Source: Gallispira sp964526435 (GTDB lineage: Bacteria; Bacillota; Clostridia; Lachnospirales; CAG-274). Taken from it: DNA of 20,811 nucleotides. The stretch is taken from positions 1-20,811 of the forward strand of contig CAZGIC010000029.1 in NCBI GenBank assembly GCA_964526435.1, written 5' to 3'. Positions 13,493-20,811 of this stretch are shown in pieces. Made by a program: the position numbers and the translations under genes. Position 1 is the stretch's first letter, and every line of letters begins with the position of its first letter. The notes beneath the pieces were generated by a model. The model made no database searches. It saw nothing but the letters and a program-made list of their open reading frames with translations, and was not told the origin of the DNA.

Positions 13493-16321
13493 TTAATTTA
13501 CATCATAAAACTCATAATAAAGTTCCTGGTCATTACCCATAAACTTAATGTACTGCTGATCAGACGCTTTAACTCCGGCAAGATTAATATATCTTATACC
13601 GTCCTTAATTTCAACATAGTTACTCTCTCCTACAGAAGAAAGAACTATAATATTCTTATCACTGTTTCTTGATGCTGTTTTAAATATGTCATGAAGAGCA
13701 TCTCTTTCTTTGCTGTCTGTTATTCCGGACCATACATATGCGTCCATCATAACTATAATATTCTTTTTACTAAGTCTGTTCAAATAATCCTGTAAATATC
13801 TCCACTGGTCAGTGCTTGCAGATCTAAGACTGCCGTTTGATATGGCAAGAGTTACAAATGAAAAGTTCTCATTTTCATTTGTAGTATAAGTGTTGTTGTT
13901 TACAACAGAAGGCACACTGCTGCTGTTTGTAATTCCAACTTCACCAACAAAAGCCATAGATCTTGCTCCCTGTGACATTTTCTCAATAAGACTGCTTCCT
14001 GCTGCATCTCCTATACCGCTTGTATTTCCAAAAGCAGTTACAACAGTATAATCACCTGTAAGAGAATCAAGCTCCACTTCCATGTAGTCATTTACATTTG
14101 TAGACTCAGCTCCGCCCCCTGTTCCTATTGCAGCAAGGGCTGTAATATAGTCGACATAAACTGTTCCCTCTGTATTCTCATCTGTAGTATTTAAAGATGA
14201 AACGTAAATTTTATTGAGATATACAGATCCCGTAACATCACTAGGCAAAGTAACCGTTGCCTGTTTCCACTGAGTGTCGTTTAAATTGTCTGCAATCACC
14301 ACATCAGTTGACTGTCCGTTACCGTAAAGTATAACAGCTTTTAAAAGGTTATCACTGCCATCACCCTTATACCATACCGTAAAATCAGTTGCACCTTCAG
14401 GGAAAGGTATATTGTTGTTTTCAAGACTTGCATAAACAGACTGTGTTGTCGTCTGATTTGCCAGGAACTTGTAGTCTATTCTCAATGATGAAGTGCCGTC
14501 ATAACTTTCACTGCTGTCAATTTCTGCACTTCCTTCAATCCCTGAACTTTCAGGATAATAATACATTACAATATTTCTCGGTGCCTCAAAGCTGTTTAAA
14601 GCAACATACTTTTTACCCACTGTTATTGTAAGTTTTGATGAAACATCATAACCCTCACCGGTCACTACACAAGTACCGTCACTGTCTGCAACAAAATACC
14701 CGTCTTCAATATGACCTACAGAAGAATCACTTACGCTCCATTCAATATTACTGCTGTCTGCATCTATTGAATAGCCGTCTTTATTTATAACCTGAGCAGT
14801 AAGAAGAGTTTTATCTCCAACAGCAAGGGAATAACTTTCAGCACCTACTTTTAATGCAGCAGCACCCTTTAAAACTGTCAGCTCCATTGTTCCTGAAATA
14901 TCTCCATATGTTACTGTTATTGTTCCTGTACCTGTTTCTGAAGGTGTAAAGGCATTGCCATCCCATGTTCCCGCAATATCGGAACTGAATGTAAGCTGGC
15001 TTACATCAACAGTCATTGCTGAAAGCTGACCGTCATAAACATTTACATAAACCTTGCTTTCAAAATCCTTAAACATAATGTTCTCATCAGAATCAGCAAC
15101 ATAAGGTTCCACTCTTGCTGCCACACCTGCTTCACCTGTTACCTTTATTCCCACACCGTTTGCAACTGCTCTTTGTGAACCCTCACTTGGCACATTTACA
15201 ACAGAAGGTGAACTCTGACCTGTAAGCTGAACCGCCATAGTTGTGGAACCGCCTCCGTCTAAATGGATAGCATCATAAGCACCATACTCCTTCATTATAG
15301 CAGCAGCCTCTGCATGAGTAGCACCCTTGCCGTTTGTTCTTCCGTCTATACATACAATATATATTTCTGTCTTATCCTCATTAACTCCAAGCATAGTTCT
15401 TGGATTATTTACATTTTCTCCTATTATAAGACCGTTGTTTACAATTTCTCCGTTCCTTAAAAGCTCACCGCCGCCGCTTATTCCAACAGCTATATCGGTT
15501 ATCTGTTTGCTTTCTCTGAACACAAACTTTTCACTTTCAGAAAAGCTGACGCCCATACCCACATAAAACTTGCTTATTTCAGATTCCCTTGTTGCATTGC
15601 TCATTACAATAATATAACCGTTTTCAGGTACATCAACAGTTTCTCCGGGAGAAGAAATATATGATATTTGTCCGTCAGTTACAACTATCTTTGTAAGATT
15701 ACTAAAATATGAATCAATTGTTGCCGTTGATGTTATGGCACGTCTGTCAAAATAGACAGGTTTTGAAAAATCTGTAACCTTATTTTTAGCACCCATTTCC
15801 ATGCTTACAGAGCCTGATCCATAAAAGCCCATTGTTGACTTGACATAGTCAATAAATGGTGTTCCATAATTGTCTATGAAAAATCCTGCATACTGGTTCG
15901 AACTGCCGTTATAATAATTCTGAGCCGCAATCATATCTCCGTCACCTGCAACCTGCCCCATACTTGACTTTAAAGTACCTGAGCCAAAAAAGTCGCCGTT
16001 TACAGCAGCCACAACTCCATTATCATTGGCAAGTTTTTCAACTGTAGCCTTTGCTCCGTAATTATCTACACTTTCAATGACCTCAAATGAAAGATCTTCT
16101 TCACTTGCATCAATTGTAAGCACATACACATCCATCCATCCGGAAGCATACATTCTTGAGCTCTTTTCATATGTAAGCCCCTGAGCTATAGTCTGAATTT
16201 CTTTCTTCTCATAAAGCACCGTGGTATCATCAGCAAATACTACAGATACCCCTGAAGACCCCAGCACAATTGTACCGCTTAACAGACAGGCAATAAACCC
16301 TTTCCAAACCTTTTTAATCAT
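13493..16321 (-). CDS. secreted phosphodiester glycosidase, multidomain
   Basis: This 942-aa exported protein has a signal peptide (residues 1-30, ending VVFA|DD). Residues ~95-395 form a NAGPA-type phosphodiester glycosidase domain, with NGDFF (108-112), NNPRTMLGVNED (305-316), the CIDGRTNGKG block (324-333) and LDGGGSTTM (354-362). This fold cleaves sugar-1-phosphodiester bonds in the mammalian uncovering enzyme. A bacterial Ig-like (Big-type) domain spans ~480-568 and a carbohydrate-binding-like beta domain with SYDGTSSLRIDY lies at ~572-730. Residues ~750-942 look like a calcineurin-type phosphoesterase fold without the metal-binding Asp/His motifs. It is the first gene behind the promoter at 16364-16392 and starts at ATG 16321 after GGAGAGA. 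It likely trims or remodels the exported wall polymer. Confidence 0.88.
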   Translation of the reverse strand: MIKKVWKGFIACLLSGTIVLGSSGVSVVFADDTTVLYEKKEIQTIAQGLTYEKSSRMYASGWMDVYVLTIDASEEDLSFEVIESVDNYGAKATVEKLANDNGVVAAVNGDFFGSGTLKSSMGQVAGDGDMIAAQNYYNGSSNQYAGFFIDNYGTPFIDYVKSTMGFYGSGSVSMEMGAKNKVTDFSKPVYFDRRAITSTATIDSYFSNLTKIVVTDGQISYISSPGETVDVPENGYIIVMSNATRESEISKFYVGMGVSFSESEKFVFRESKQITDIAVGISGGGELLRNGEIVNNGLIIGENVNNPRTMLGVNEDKTEIYIVCIDGRTNGKGATHAEAAAIMKEYGAYDAIHLDGGGSTTMAVQLTGQSSPSVVNVPSEGSQRAVANGVGIKVTGEAGVAARVEPYVADSDENIMFKDFESKVYVNVYDGQLSAMTVDVSQLTFSSDIAGTWDGNAFTPSETGTGTITVTYGDISGTMELTVLKGAAALKVGAESYSLAVGDKTLLTAQVINKDGYSIDADSSNIEWSVSDSSVGHIEDGYFVADSDGTCVVTGEGYDVSSKLTITVGKKYVALNSFEAPRNIVMYYYPESSGIEGSAEIDSSESYDGTSSLRIDYKFLANQTTTQSVYASLENNNIPFPEGATDFTVWYKGDGSDNLLKAVILYGNGQSTDVVIADNLNDTQWKQATVTLPSDVTGSVYLNKIYVSSLNTTDENTEGTVYVDYITALAAIGTGGGAESTNVNDYMEVELDSLTGDYTVVTAFGNTSGIGDAAGSSLIEKMSQGARSMAFVGEVGITNSSSVPSVVNNNTYTTNENENFSFVTLAISNGSLRSASTDQWRYLQDYLNRLSKKNIIVMMDAYVWSGITDSKERDALHDIFKTASRNSDKNIIVLSSVGESNYVEIKDGIRYINLAGVKASDQQYIKFMGNDQELYYEFYDVN

Positions 16322-16363
16322 TAAACTCTCTCCATTTCATATATTCACAATAACTCAGTTAGC

Positions 16364-16392
16364 ATTATAACACAAAAGGCAAGTTAATACAA
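16364..16392 (-). promoter_or_regulatory. promoter of the wall-polysaccharide operon
   Basis: On the minus strand TTGTAT (16392-16387) and a perfect TATAAT (16369-16364) are 17 bp apart, with a TG one base before the -10 (extended -10). It lies about 43 nt upstream of the ATG at 16321. It is the only strong promoter seen upstream of the minus-strand wall genes. Confidence 0.7.
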
Positions 16393-16645
16393 TTAATTAA
16401 AATTTACAGTTTAGTTACATTTTTCCCGGTTAATCAAATCTTAATAAATGACTTTTATTTGTGCATTTTATATATATATTTTTAAAAAGAAATAAATATA
16501 ATTATAAAATCGCTCTTTAATTTTAAATATAATTTCAATTTTATATTATTTTTCCACAATAACCAATTTATTAAATCAAATTAAATAAAGCATAACATCT
16601 AATAAGCCAAAAAACAGCAAAACAAAATATTTTACAAAATAAGGC
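16393..16645. other. AT-rich divergent intergenic region
   Basis: These ~250 nt separate the divergent wall-operon and adhE promoters. They are very AT-rich, with poly-A and poly-T tracts that may be intrinsically bent, but I see no open frame with a ribosome binding site, no repeat and no further clear operator. Confidence 0.5.
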
Positions 16646-16673
16646 TTGCAATTTTAAAAAAATATGATATACT
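16646..16673 (+). promoter_or_regulatory. adhE promoter
   Basis: TTGCAA at 16646-16651 and TATACT at 16668-16673 are 16 bp apart, giving a predicted start near 16680 and a leader of about 110 nt before the ATG at 16790. A Rex-like operator lies just downstream. Confidence 0.65.
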
Positions 16674-16687
16674 ATTAAATGTAAAGA

Positions 16688-16705
16688 TTGATAATTAATT
16701 AACAA
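16688..16705 (+). promoter_or_regulatory. Rex-like operator (redox repressor site)
   Basis: TTGATAATTAATTAACAA fits the clostridial Rex site TTGTTAA-N4-TTAACAA with one mismatch. It sits about 8 nt past the predicted transcription start, where a bound repressor would block RNA polymerase. Rex releases DNA when NADH rises, which suits control of adhE. A second, overlapping dyad, TAACAAA-C-TTTGTTA (16700-16714), shares one arm. Confidence 0.7.
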
Positions 16706-16789
16706 ACTTTGTTATTTTTTTATCTTGCTTTTACAGGAGAGTTGAATTTATTCAATCAATGAATATTTTTTTAAGAAAGGAAGATTTCA

Positions 16790-19399
16790 ATGGAAAAGAA
16801 AGATGTGACAACGCCTGTCATCGACAATGTAGATGCCCTTTTAGCTAAAATGAAAGCTATGAAAAAGGCTCAGGAAGTTTATGCAACCTACACTCAGGAA
16901 CAGGTTGACAAAATTTTCTTTGAAGCTGCTATAGCGGCAAACAAAATGAGAATTCCTCTGGCTAAAATGGCAGTTGAAGAAACAGGAATGGGTATTGTAG
17001 AAGATAAGGTTATAAAAAACCATTATGCTTCAGAATATATTTACAACGCATACAGACATACAAAAACATGCGGTGTTATAGAAGAAGACAAAGCCTACGG
17101 CATTAAGAAAATTGCCGAACCTCTGGGACTTATAGCAGCAGTTATTCCTACCACAAATCCAACATCAACTGCTATATTTAAGACTCTTATTTCTCTTAAA
17201 ACAAGAAATGCAATTATCATAAGTCCTCACCCAAGAGCAAAGGCAAGCACAATTGCCGCAGCAAAGATTGTTCTTGATGCTGCTGTAAAGGCAGGTGCTC
17301 CTGAAGACATAATCGGATGGATCGACGTACCTTCTCTTGAACTTACAAACACAGTTATGAAAAACGCAGATGTTATACTTGCAACAGGCGGTCCTGGCAT
17401 GGTTAAGTCAGCTTATTCATCAGGCAAGCCGGCATTGGGCGTAGGTGCAGGTAACACTCCTGTTATTATAGATGAAAGTGCCGACATTCTTCTTGCAGTA
17501 AACTCTATTATTCATTCAAAAACATTTGATAACGGTATGATTTGTGCTTCTGAACAGTCAGTTACTGTTGTAGGTGATATTTATGATGATGTTAAGGCTG
17601 AATTTGCAAGAAGAGGCTGTTACTTCTTAAACAATGCTGAACTCGACAAGGTAAGAAAGACAATTATTATAAACGGATCATTAAATGCCAAAATTGTAGG
17701 TCAGAGTGCATATACAATAGCAAAGCTTTCAGGAATTGAAGTTCCTGAAAACACAAAAATTTTGATAGGTGAAGTTGAATCTGTTGACATTTCAGAAGAA
17801 TTTGCCCACGAAAAACTTTCTCCTGTACTTGCAATGTACAAAGCCGCAGATTTTGATGAAGCTCTTGAAAAAGCTAAACAGCTTGTTGCAGACGGCGGCT
17901 ATGGACACACTTCATCTCTTTATATCAACACGGCTGAAACAGAAAAAATGGCTAAGCATGCAGCAGCTATGAAGACCTGCCGTATTCTTATAAACACTCC
18001 GTCCTCTCATGGCGGTATAGGTGACTTATATAACTTTAAGCTTGCTCCGTCTCTTACACTGGGCTGCGGTTCATGGGGCGGCAACTCTGTGTCAGAAAAC
18101 GTAGGTGTTAAGCATTTGTTAAACATAAAGACTGTAGCAGAGAGGAGAGAGAATATGCTTTGGTTCAGAGCACCGGAAAAGGTTTACTTTAAGAAAGGCT
18201 GCTTGCCTGTTGCCCTTGATGAATTGGGAACAATAATGAACAAAAAGAAAGCATTTATAGTTACAGACAGCTTCCTTTATAAAAACGGATACACAAAATC
18301 AATTACAGATAAACTTGACGAAATGGGCATTGCCTATACTTGCTTCTATGATGTTGAGCCGGATCCTACTTTATCCTGTGCCAAAGCCGGTGCAGAAGCA
18401 ATGAGAGCATTTGAACCTGATGTTATCATAGCTTTAGGCGGCGGTTCAGCAATGGATGCCGGTAAGATTATGTGGGTACTTTATGAACATCCTGAAGCAG
18501 ACTTCCTTGATATGGCAATGAGATTCCAGGACATCAGAAAGAGAATATATACCTTCCCTAAGATGGGTGAGAAAGCATACTTTGTAGCTATACCTACTTC
18601 TTCAGGTACAGGTTCAGAAGTTACTCCTTTTGCAGTTATTACTGATGAAACAAGCGGAACAAAATACCCTCTTGCAGATTATGAACTTCTTCCTGATATG
18701 GCAATCATAGATACAGACAATATGATGACTCAGCCAAAGGGACTTACAAGTGCCAGCGGTATTGACGCATTAACCCACTCTCTTGAAGCATATGCTTCAA
18801 TTATGGCTACAGACTATACTGACGGTCTTGCATTAAAAGCAATGAAACTTATATTCAAGTATCTTCCTTCTGCTTACGAAAACGGCAGCACAGATGTAAA
18901 GGCAAGAGAAGAAATGGCAAATGCTTCAACACTTGCAGGTATGGCATTTGCAAATGCCTTCTTAGGTGTATGCCACTCAATGGCACATAAACTTGGTGCT
19001 TTCCACCACCTGCCTCACGGTGTTGCAAATGCACTTTTAATTACAGAGGTTATGAGATTTAATGCTAATCCTGTACCTCCAAAGATGGGTACATTCTCTC
19101 AGTATGAATACCCACACACTCTCGAAAGATACGTTGAGTGTGCTAACTTCTGTGGCATAACAGGAAAAACAGATGAAGAAACCTTTGAGAATTTTATTGC
19201 CGCTATTGAAGAATTAAAGGCTAAAGTTGGCATTAAAAAGACAATAAAGGATTACGGCGTTGATGAAAAATACTTCCTCGATAATCTTGATGATATGGTT
19301 GAGCAGGCATTTGATGATCAGTGTACAGGTGCAAACCCACGTTATCCTTTAATGAGTGAAATCAAAGAAATGTATTTGAAAGCATATTACGGAAATTAA
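16790..19399 (+). CDS. adhE: bifunctional acetaldehyde/alcohol dehydrogenase AdhE
   Basis: This 869-aa fermentative enzyme reduces acetyl-CoA to acetaldehyde and then to ethanol, re-oxidising two NADH, and typically assembles into spirosomes. Residues 1-~445 are the CoA-acylating aldehyde dehydrogenase with catalytic Cys252 (MICASEQSV) and the GAGNTPV segment. A linker at ~446-455 leads to the iron-dependent alcohol dehydrogenase (~456-869) with GGGSAMDAGK (550-559), SSGTGSEVTPFAVI and the predicted iron ligands Asp659, His663, His729 and His743. Length and domain order are standard and no key residue is missing. The ATG at 16790 follows AAGGAAG. Its promoter has a Rex-like site, implying induction under high NADH. 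An APH-like kinase gene starts 31 nt downstream. Confidence 0.96.
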   Translation: MEKKDVTTPVIDNVDALLAKMKAMKKAQEVYATYTQEQVDKIFFEAAIAANKMRIPLAKMAVEETGMGIVEDKVIKNHYASEYIYNAYRHTKTCGVIEEDKAYGIKKIAEPLGLIAAVIPTTNPTSTAIFKTLISLKTRNAIIISPHPRAKASTIAAAKIVLDAAVKAGAPEDIIGWIDVPSLELTNTVMKNADVILATGGPGMVKSAYSSGKPALGVGAGNTPVIIDESADILLAVNSIIHSKTFDNGMICASEQSVTVVGDIYDDVKAEFARRGCYFLNNAELDKVRKTIIINGSLNAKIVGQSAYTIAKLSGIEVPENTKILIGEVESVDISEEFAHEKLSPVLAMYKAADFDEALEKAKQLVADGGYGHTSSLYINTAETEKMAKHAAAMKTCRILINTPSSHGGIGDLYNFKLAPSLTLGCGSWGGNSVSENVGVKHLLNIKTVAERRENMLWFRAPEKVYFKKGCLPVALDELGTIMNKKKAFIVTDSFLYKNGYTKSITDKLDEMGIAYTCFYDVEPDPTLSCAKAGAEAMRAFEPDVIIALGGGSAMDAGKIMWVLYEHPEADFLDMAMRFQDIRKRIYTFPKMGEKAYFVAIPTSSGTGSEVTPFAVITDETSGTKYPLADYELLPDMAIIDTDNMMTQPKGLTSASGIDALTHSLEAYASIMATDYTDGLALKAMKLIFKYLPSAYENGSTDVKAREEMANASTLAGMAFANAFLGVCHSMAHKLGAFHHLPHGVANALLITEVMRFNANPVPPKMGTFSQYEYPHTLERYVECANFCGITGKTDEETFENFIAAIEELKAKVGIKKTIKDYGVDEKYFLDNLDDMVEQAFDDQCTGANPRYPLMSEIKEMYLKAYYGN

Positions 19400-19430
19400 G
19401 TTTTAATAATCTTTAAAAGGAGGCATTTTA

Positions 19431-20180
19431 ATGCAGGTAGATAAGATTTTAGCCGAAAGACCCCATAAAAGAATATATAAATCAGGTAATTTTGTAGTCA
19501 AGGAATTTGATTCAGATTTTTCTAAATCCGATATATTAAATGAAGCCCTTAATCAGGCAAGAGTTGAAGAAACAGGCTTAAGAATACCACAGCTTGAAGA
19601 AGTTACCAAAATTGACGGCAAATGGGCAATTATAGCAGAATATATTGAAGGCAAAACCCTTGCTGAAATTATGAAAAACGACAGAGAAAATTTGCAGATG
19701 TATATGGAAAAGTTTGTAGACATACAGCTTGAAGTACTGTCTAAAAGAGCACCTCTTTTAAATAAGCTCAAAGATAAAATGAACAGAAAAATAAGCGAAA
19801 CAAATTTAGACGCTACAACAAGATATGAACTCCATACAAGACTTGAAGGTATGCCTACCCACAACAAAGTATGCCATGGTGACTTTAACCCAAGTAATAT
19901 AATAATAACTCCTGCCGGTGACTATTATGTACTTGACTGGTCCCACGCTACTCAGGGCAACGCCAGTGCCGATGCGGCAAGAACATATCTTCTCTTCTCT
20001 CTTGAAGGAGATACTGAAGCCGCAGAAATGTATATGAATATGTTCTGCAAGAAAAGCGATACAGCAAAGCAGTACGTTCAGCAGTGGCTTCCAATTGTTG
20101 CAGCTTCTCAGTCAGTAAAGGGCAACGAAAACGAAAGAGAATTTCTCTTAAAGTGGATTGACGTTGTAGATTATGAGTAA
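19431..20180 (+). CDS. APH-fold aminoglycoside/choline kinase-like protein
   Basis: This 249-aa cytoplasmic protein has the protein-kinase-like aminoglycoside phosphotransferase fold. It carries a probable ATP lysine in FVVKEF (Lys24), the catalytic loop HGDFNPSN (149-156, with Asp151 and Asn156) and a metal-binding Asp169 in LDWSHA. Such proteins phosphorylate small hydroxylated molecules (sugars, choline-like amines, antibiotics); nothing in the sequence singles out a resistance role. The start has a very strong AAAGGAGG site and lies 31 nt after adhE with no terminator between, so it is probably co-transcribed and would share Rex control. A functional link to ethanol fermentation is not evident. 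A strong terminator follows at 20211-20255. Confidence 0.85.
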   Translation: MQVDKILAERPHKRIYKSGNFVVKEFDSDFSKSDILNEALNQARVEETGLRIPQLEEVTKIDGKWAIIAEYIEGKTLAEIMKNDRENLQMYMEKFVDIQLEVLSKRAPLLNKLKDKMNRKISETNLDATTRYELHTRLEGMPTHNKVCHGDFNPSNIIITPAGDYYVLDWSHATQGNASADAARTYLLFSLEGDTEAAEMYMNMFCKKSDTAKQYVQQWLPIVAASQSVKGNENEREFLLKWIDVVDYE

Positions 20181-20210
20181 AATATCATAAATTAAAACTG
20201 ATATAATTCC

Positions 20211-20255
20211 GGGGAATGTAAAAAGACTCACGCCTTTTACATTCTCCCTTTTTGT
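20211..20255 (+). terminator. Rho-independent terminator after adhE unit
   Basis: A ~13-bp stem (GGGGAATGTAAAA at 20211-20223 with TTTTACATTCTCCC at 20235-20248, one bulged base) is followed by TTTTTG and TTTTT. It lies 30 nt past the stop codon of the kinase-like gene and ends the adhE transcript. Confidence 0.85.
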
Positions 20256-20412
20256 TTTTAAATTTACCAACACTTTATCACACCATTTCAATCACTTTCC
20301 TTTTATTTAGTCACCTCTTCTTAAAACTCATTGCATGTTACAATGCAGTCACCACAAGAATACTAATTTTTTATTTAACCATACATCTGACCAAAGCTAT
20401 AATAACATCTAT

Positions 20413-20443
20413 AAAAAAAGGATGTCCCTAAGAACATCCTTTT
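20413..20443 (-). terminator. bidirectional hairpin beside IS remnant
   Basis: A 10-bp stem, AAAAGGATGT (20416-20425) with ACATCCTTTT (20434-20443), has an 8-nt loop. On the minus strand it runs into seven Ts, so it looks like a terminator for transcription coming from the right. It directly abuts the ISL3 end at 20447. DNA between 20256 and 20412 holds nothing I recognise. Confidence 0.5.
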
Positions 20444-20446
20444 AGT

Positions 20447-20811
20447 GGTTGTATAATATTTGACATAGTCACAAACTTCATCAAATATTAAAATACCTGA
20501 TATTTCAGGTTTTAATGCTATTTTAAGACTAAGGAAACAAAGATACATATGTGAACATTGCAATAAAACTTTTGTAGCTAAAACTAGTATTGTTAATAAA
20601 AATTGTTTTATTTCTAACAACACATTACATTCTATTGCTAAATACGCAAGCAAAAAATTATCTGAAAAAGATATTGCTGAACTTCATAATGTTAGTCACG
20701 CTACTGTTAACAGGGTTATTAATTCCTTTATATTGTCAAATACTTAATATCTTCAAACAAAGAACTTGAGGCTACATATAATCTTTATCAGAATATCCTA
20801 AATTGTATGAA
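20447..20811 (+). mobile_element. decayed ISL3-family insertion element, left part
   Basis: The element appears to start at GGTTGTATAATATTTG (20447), a terminus that matches 21 of 25 bases with 2658-2682, the left end of the MITE-like element. The right end lies beyond the window, so its length and target duplication cannot be seen. The transposase frame inside is truncated at the front, broken in the middle and shifted, so the element cannot move by itself. Confidence 0.65.
20472..20811 (+). pseudogene. ISL3-family transposase fragment, internally deleted
   Basis: Reading from 20472 the frame gives SQTSSNIKIPDISGFNAILR, then a zinc-finger half YICEHCNKTF (Cys codons at 20550 and 20559), NKNCFISNNT and an HTH (SEKDIAELHNVSHATVNRVI), all typical of the N-terminal region of ISL3 transposases. 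About 60 N-terminal residues are missing because the terminal repeat is fused straight to this point. A stop occurs at 20745-20747, and from 20744 another frame continues as SSNKELEATYNLYQNILNCM, a segment normally found well downstream in these proteins. The DDE catalytic core between HTH and this tail is therefore deleted, and the gene is dead. It continues past the window edge. Confidence 0.75.

Noticed and set aside
16742..16772. Possible transcription attenuator in the adhE leader (short dyads followed by seven Ts)
   Set aside because: The stems are only about 5 A-T-rich pairs, too weak for termination, and the T run is expected in such AT-rich DNA.
1..20811. CRISPR array, tRNA or rRNA gene, prophage or defence genes
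   Set aside because: I saw no regularly spaced repeats, no tRNA-like cloverleaf and no phage or defence protein motifs on either strand.

Overview
The window looks like chromosomal DNA of a low-GC, obligately fermentative Clostridia-type Firmicute, possibly of the Lachnospirales; the sequence alone does not fix genus or species. The reasons are AT-rich intergenic DNA, strong AGGAGG-type ribosome binding sites, an AdhE with a Rex-like operator, an ECF-type S component, and a cell-wall cluster with CsaB and a WecG/TagA enzyme, as used by bacteria that anchor S-layer-type proteins to a pyruvylated wall polymer.

Layout. Positions 1-1205 hold a small membrane-protein gene (minus) divergent from a Nudix ADP-ribose pyrophosphatase-like gene (plus) that ends at a clear terminator. 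Positions 1363-2613 hold a two-gene minus-strand unit, an ECF transporter S component and a uridine-kinase-like P-loop protein, behind a promoter with the 19-bp spacer and internal dyad of MerR-family control. Just upstream, 2658-2813 is a 156-bp MITE-like insertion with three tandem hairpins.

Positions 2855-16392 are one long minus-strand locus for a secreted wall polysaccharide. In transcription order it encodes a large secreted phosphodiester-glycosidase protein, a Wzx/MATE-like flippase, UDP-ManNAc dehydrogenase (WecC), two GT4 glycosyltransferases, a DUF4330 protein, an unknown two-TM protein, a Wzy/O-antigen-ligase-type polymerase, the pyruvyltransferase CsaB, a small secreted protein and a WecG/TagA-type ManNAc transferase, closed by a terminator. 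The parts fit one pathway: make UDP-ManNAcA, build a lipid-linked ManNAc-containing repeat, flip it, polymerise it, pyruvylate it, then process it outside. The early lipid-linked sugar transferase, the UDP-GlcNAc 2-epimerase and any SLH-domain client protein are absent and must lie elsewhere.

Positions 16640-20255 carry a plus-strand unit, adhE followed by an APH-fold small-molecule kinase, behind a sigma-A-like promoter and a near-consensus Rex site. The right edge (20447-20811) is a decayed, internally deleted ISL3-family transposase whose terminal repeat matches the left end of the 2658 insertion.

I see no CRISPR array, tRNA, rRNA or obvious defence system. The most interesting items are the MerR-type promoter on the ECF/kinase pair, the phosphodiester-glycosidase protein with a catalytically empty C-terminal domain, the DUF4330/unknown/Wzy group, and a structured intergenic segment at 10189-10354.
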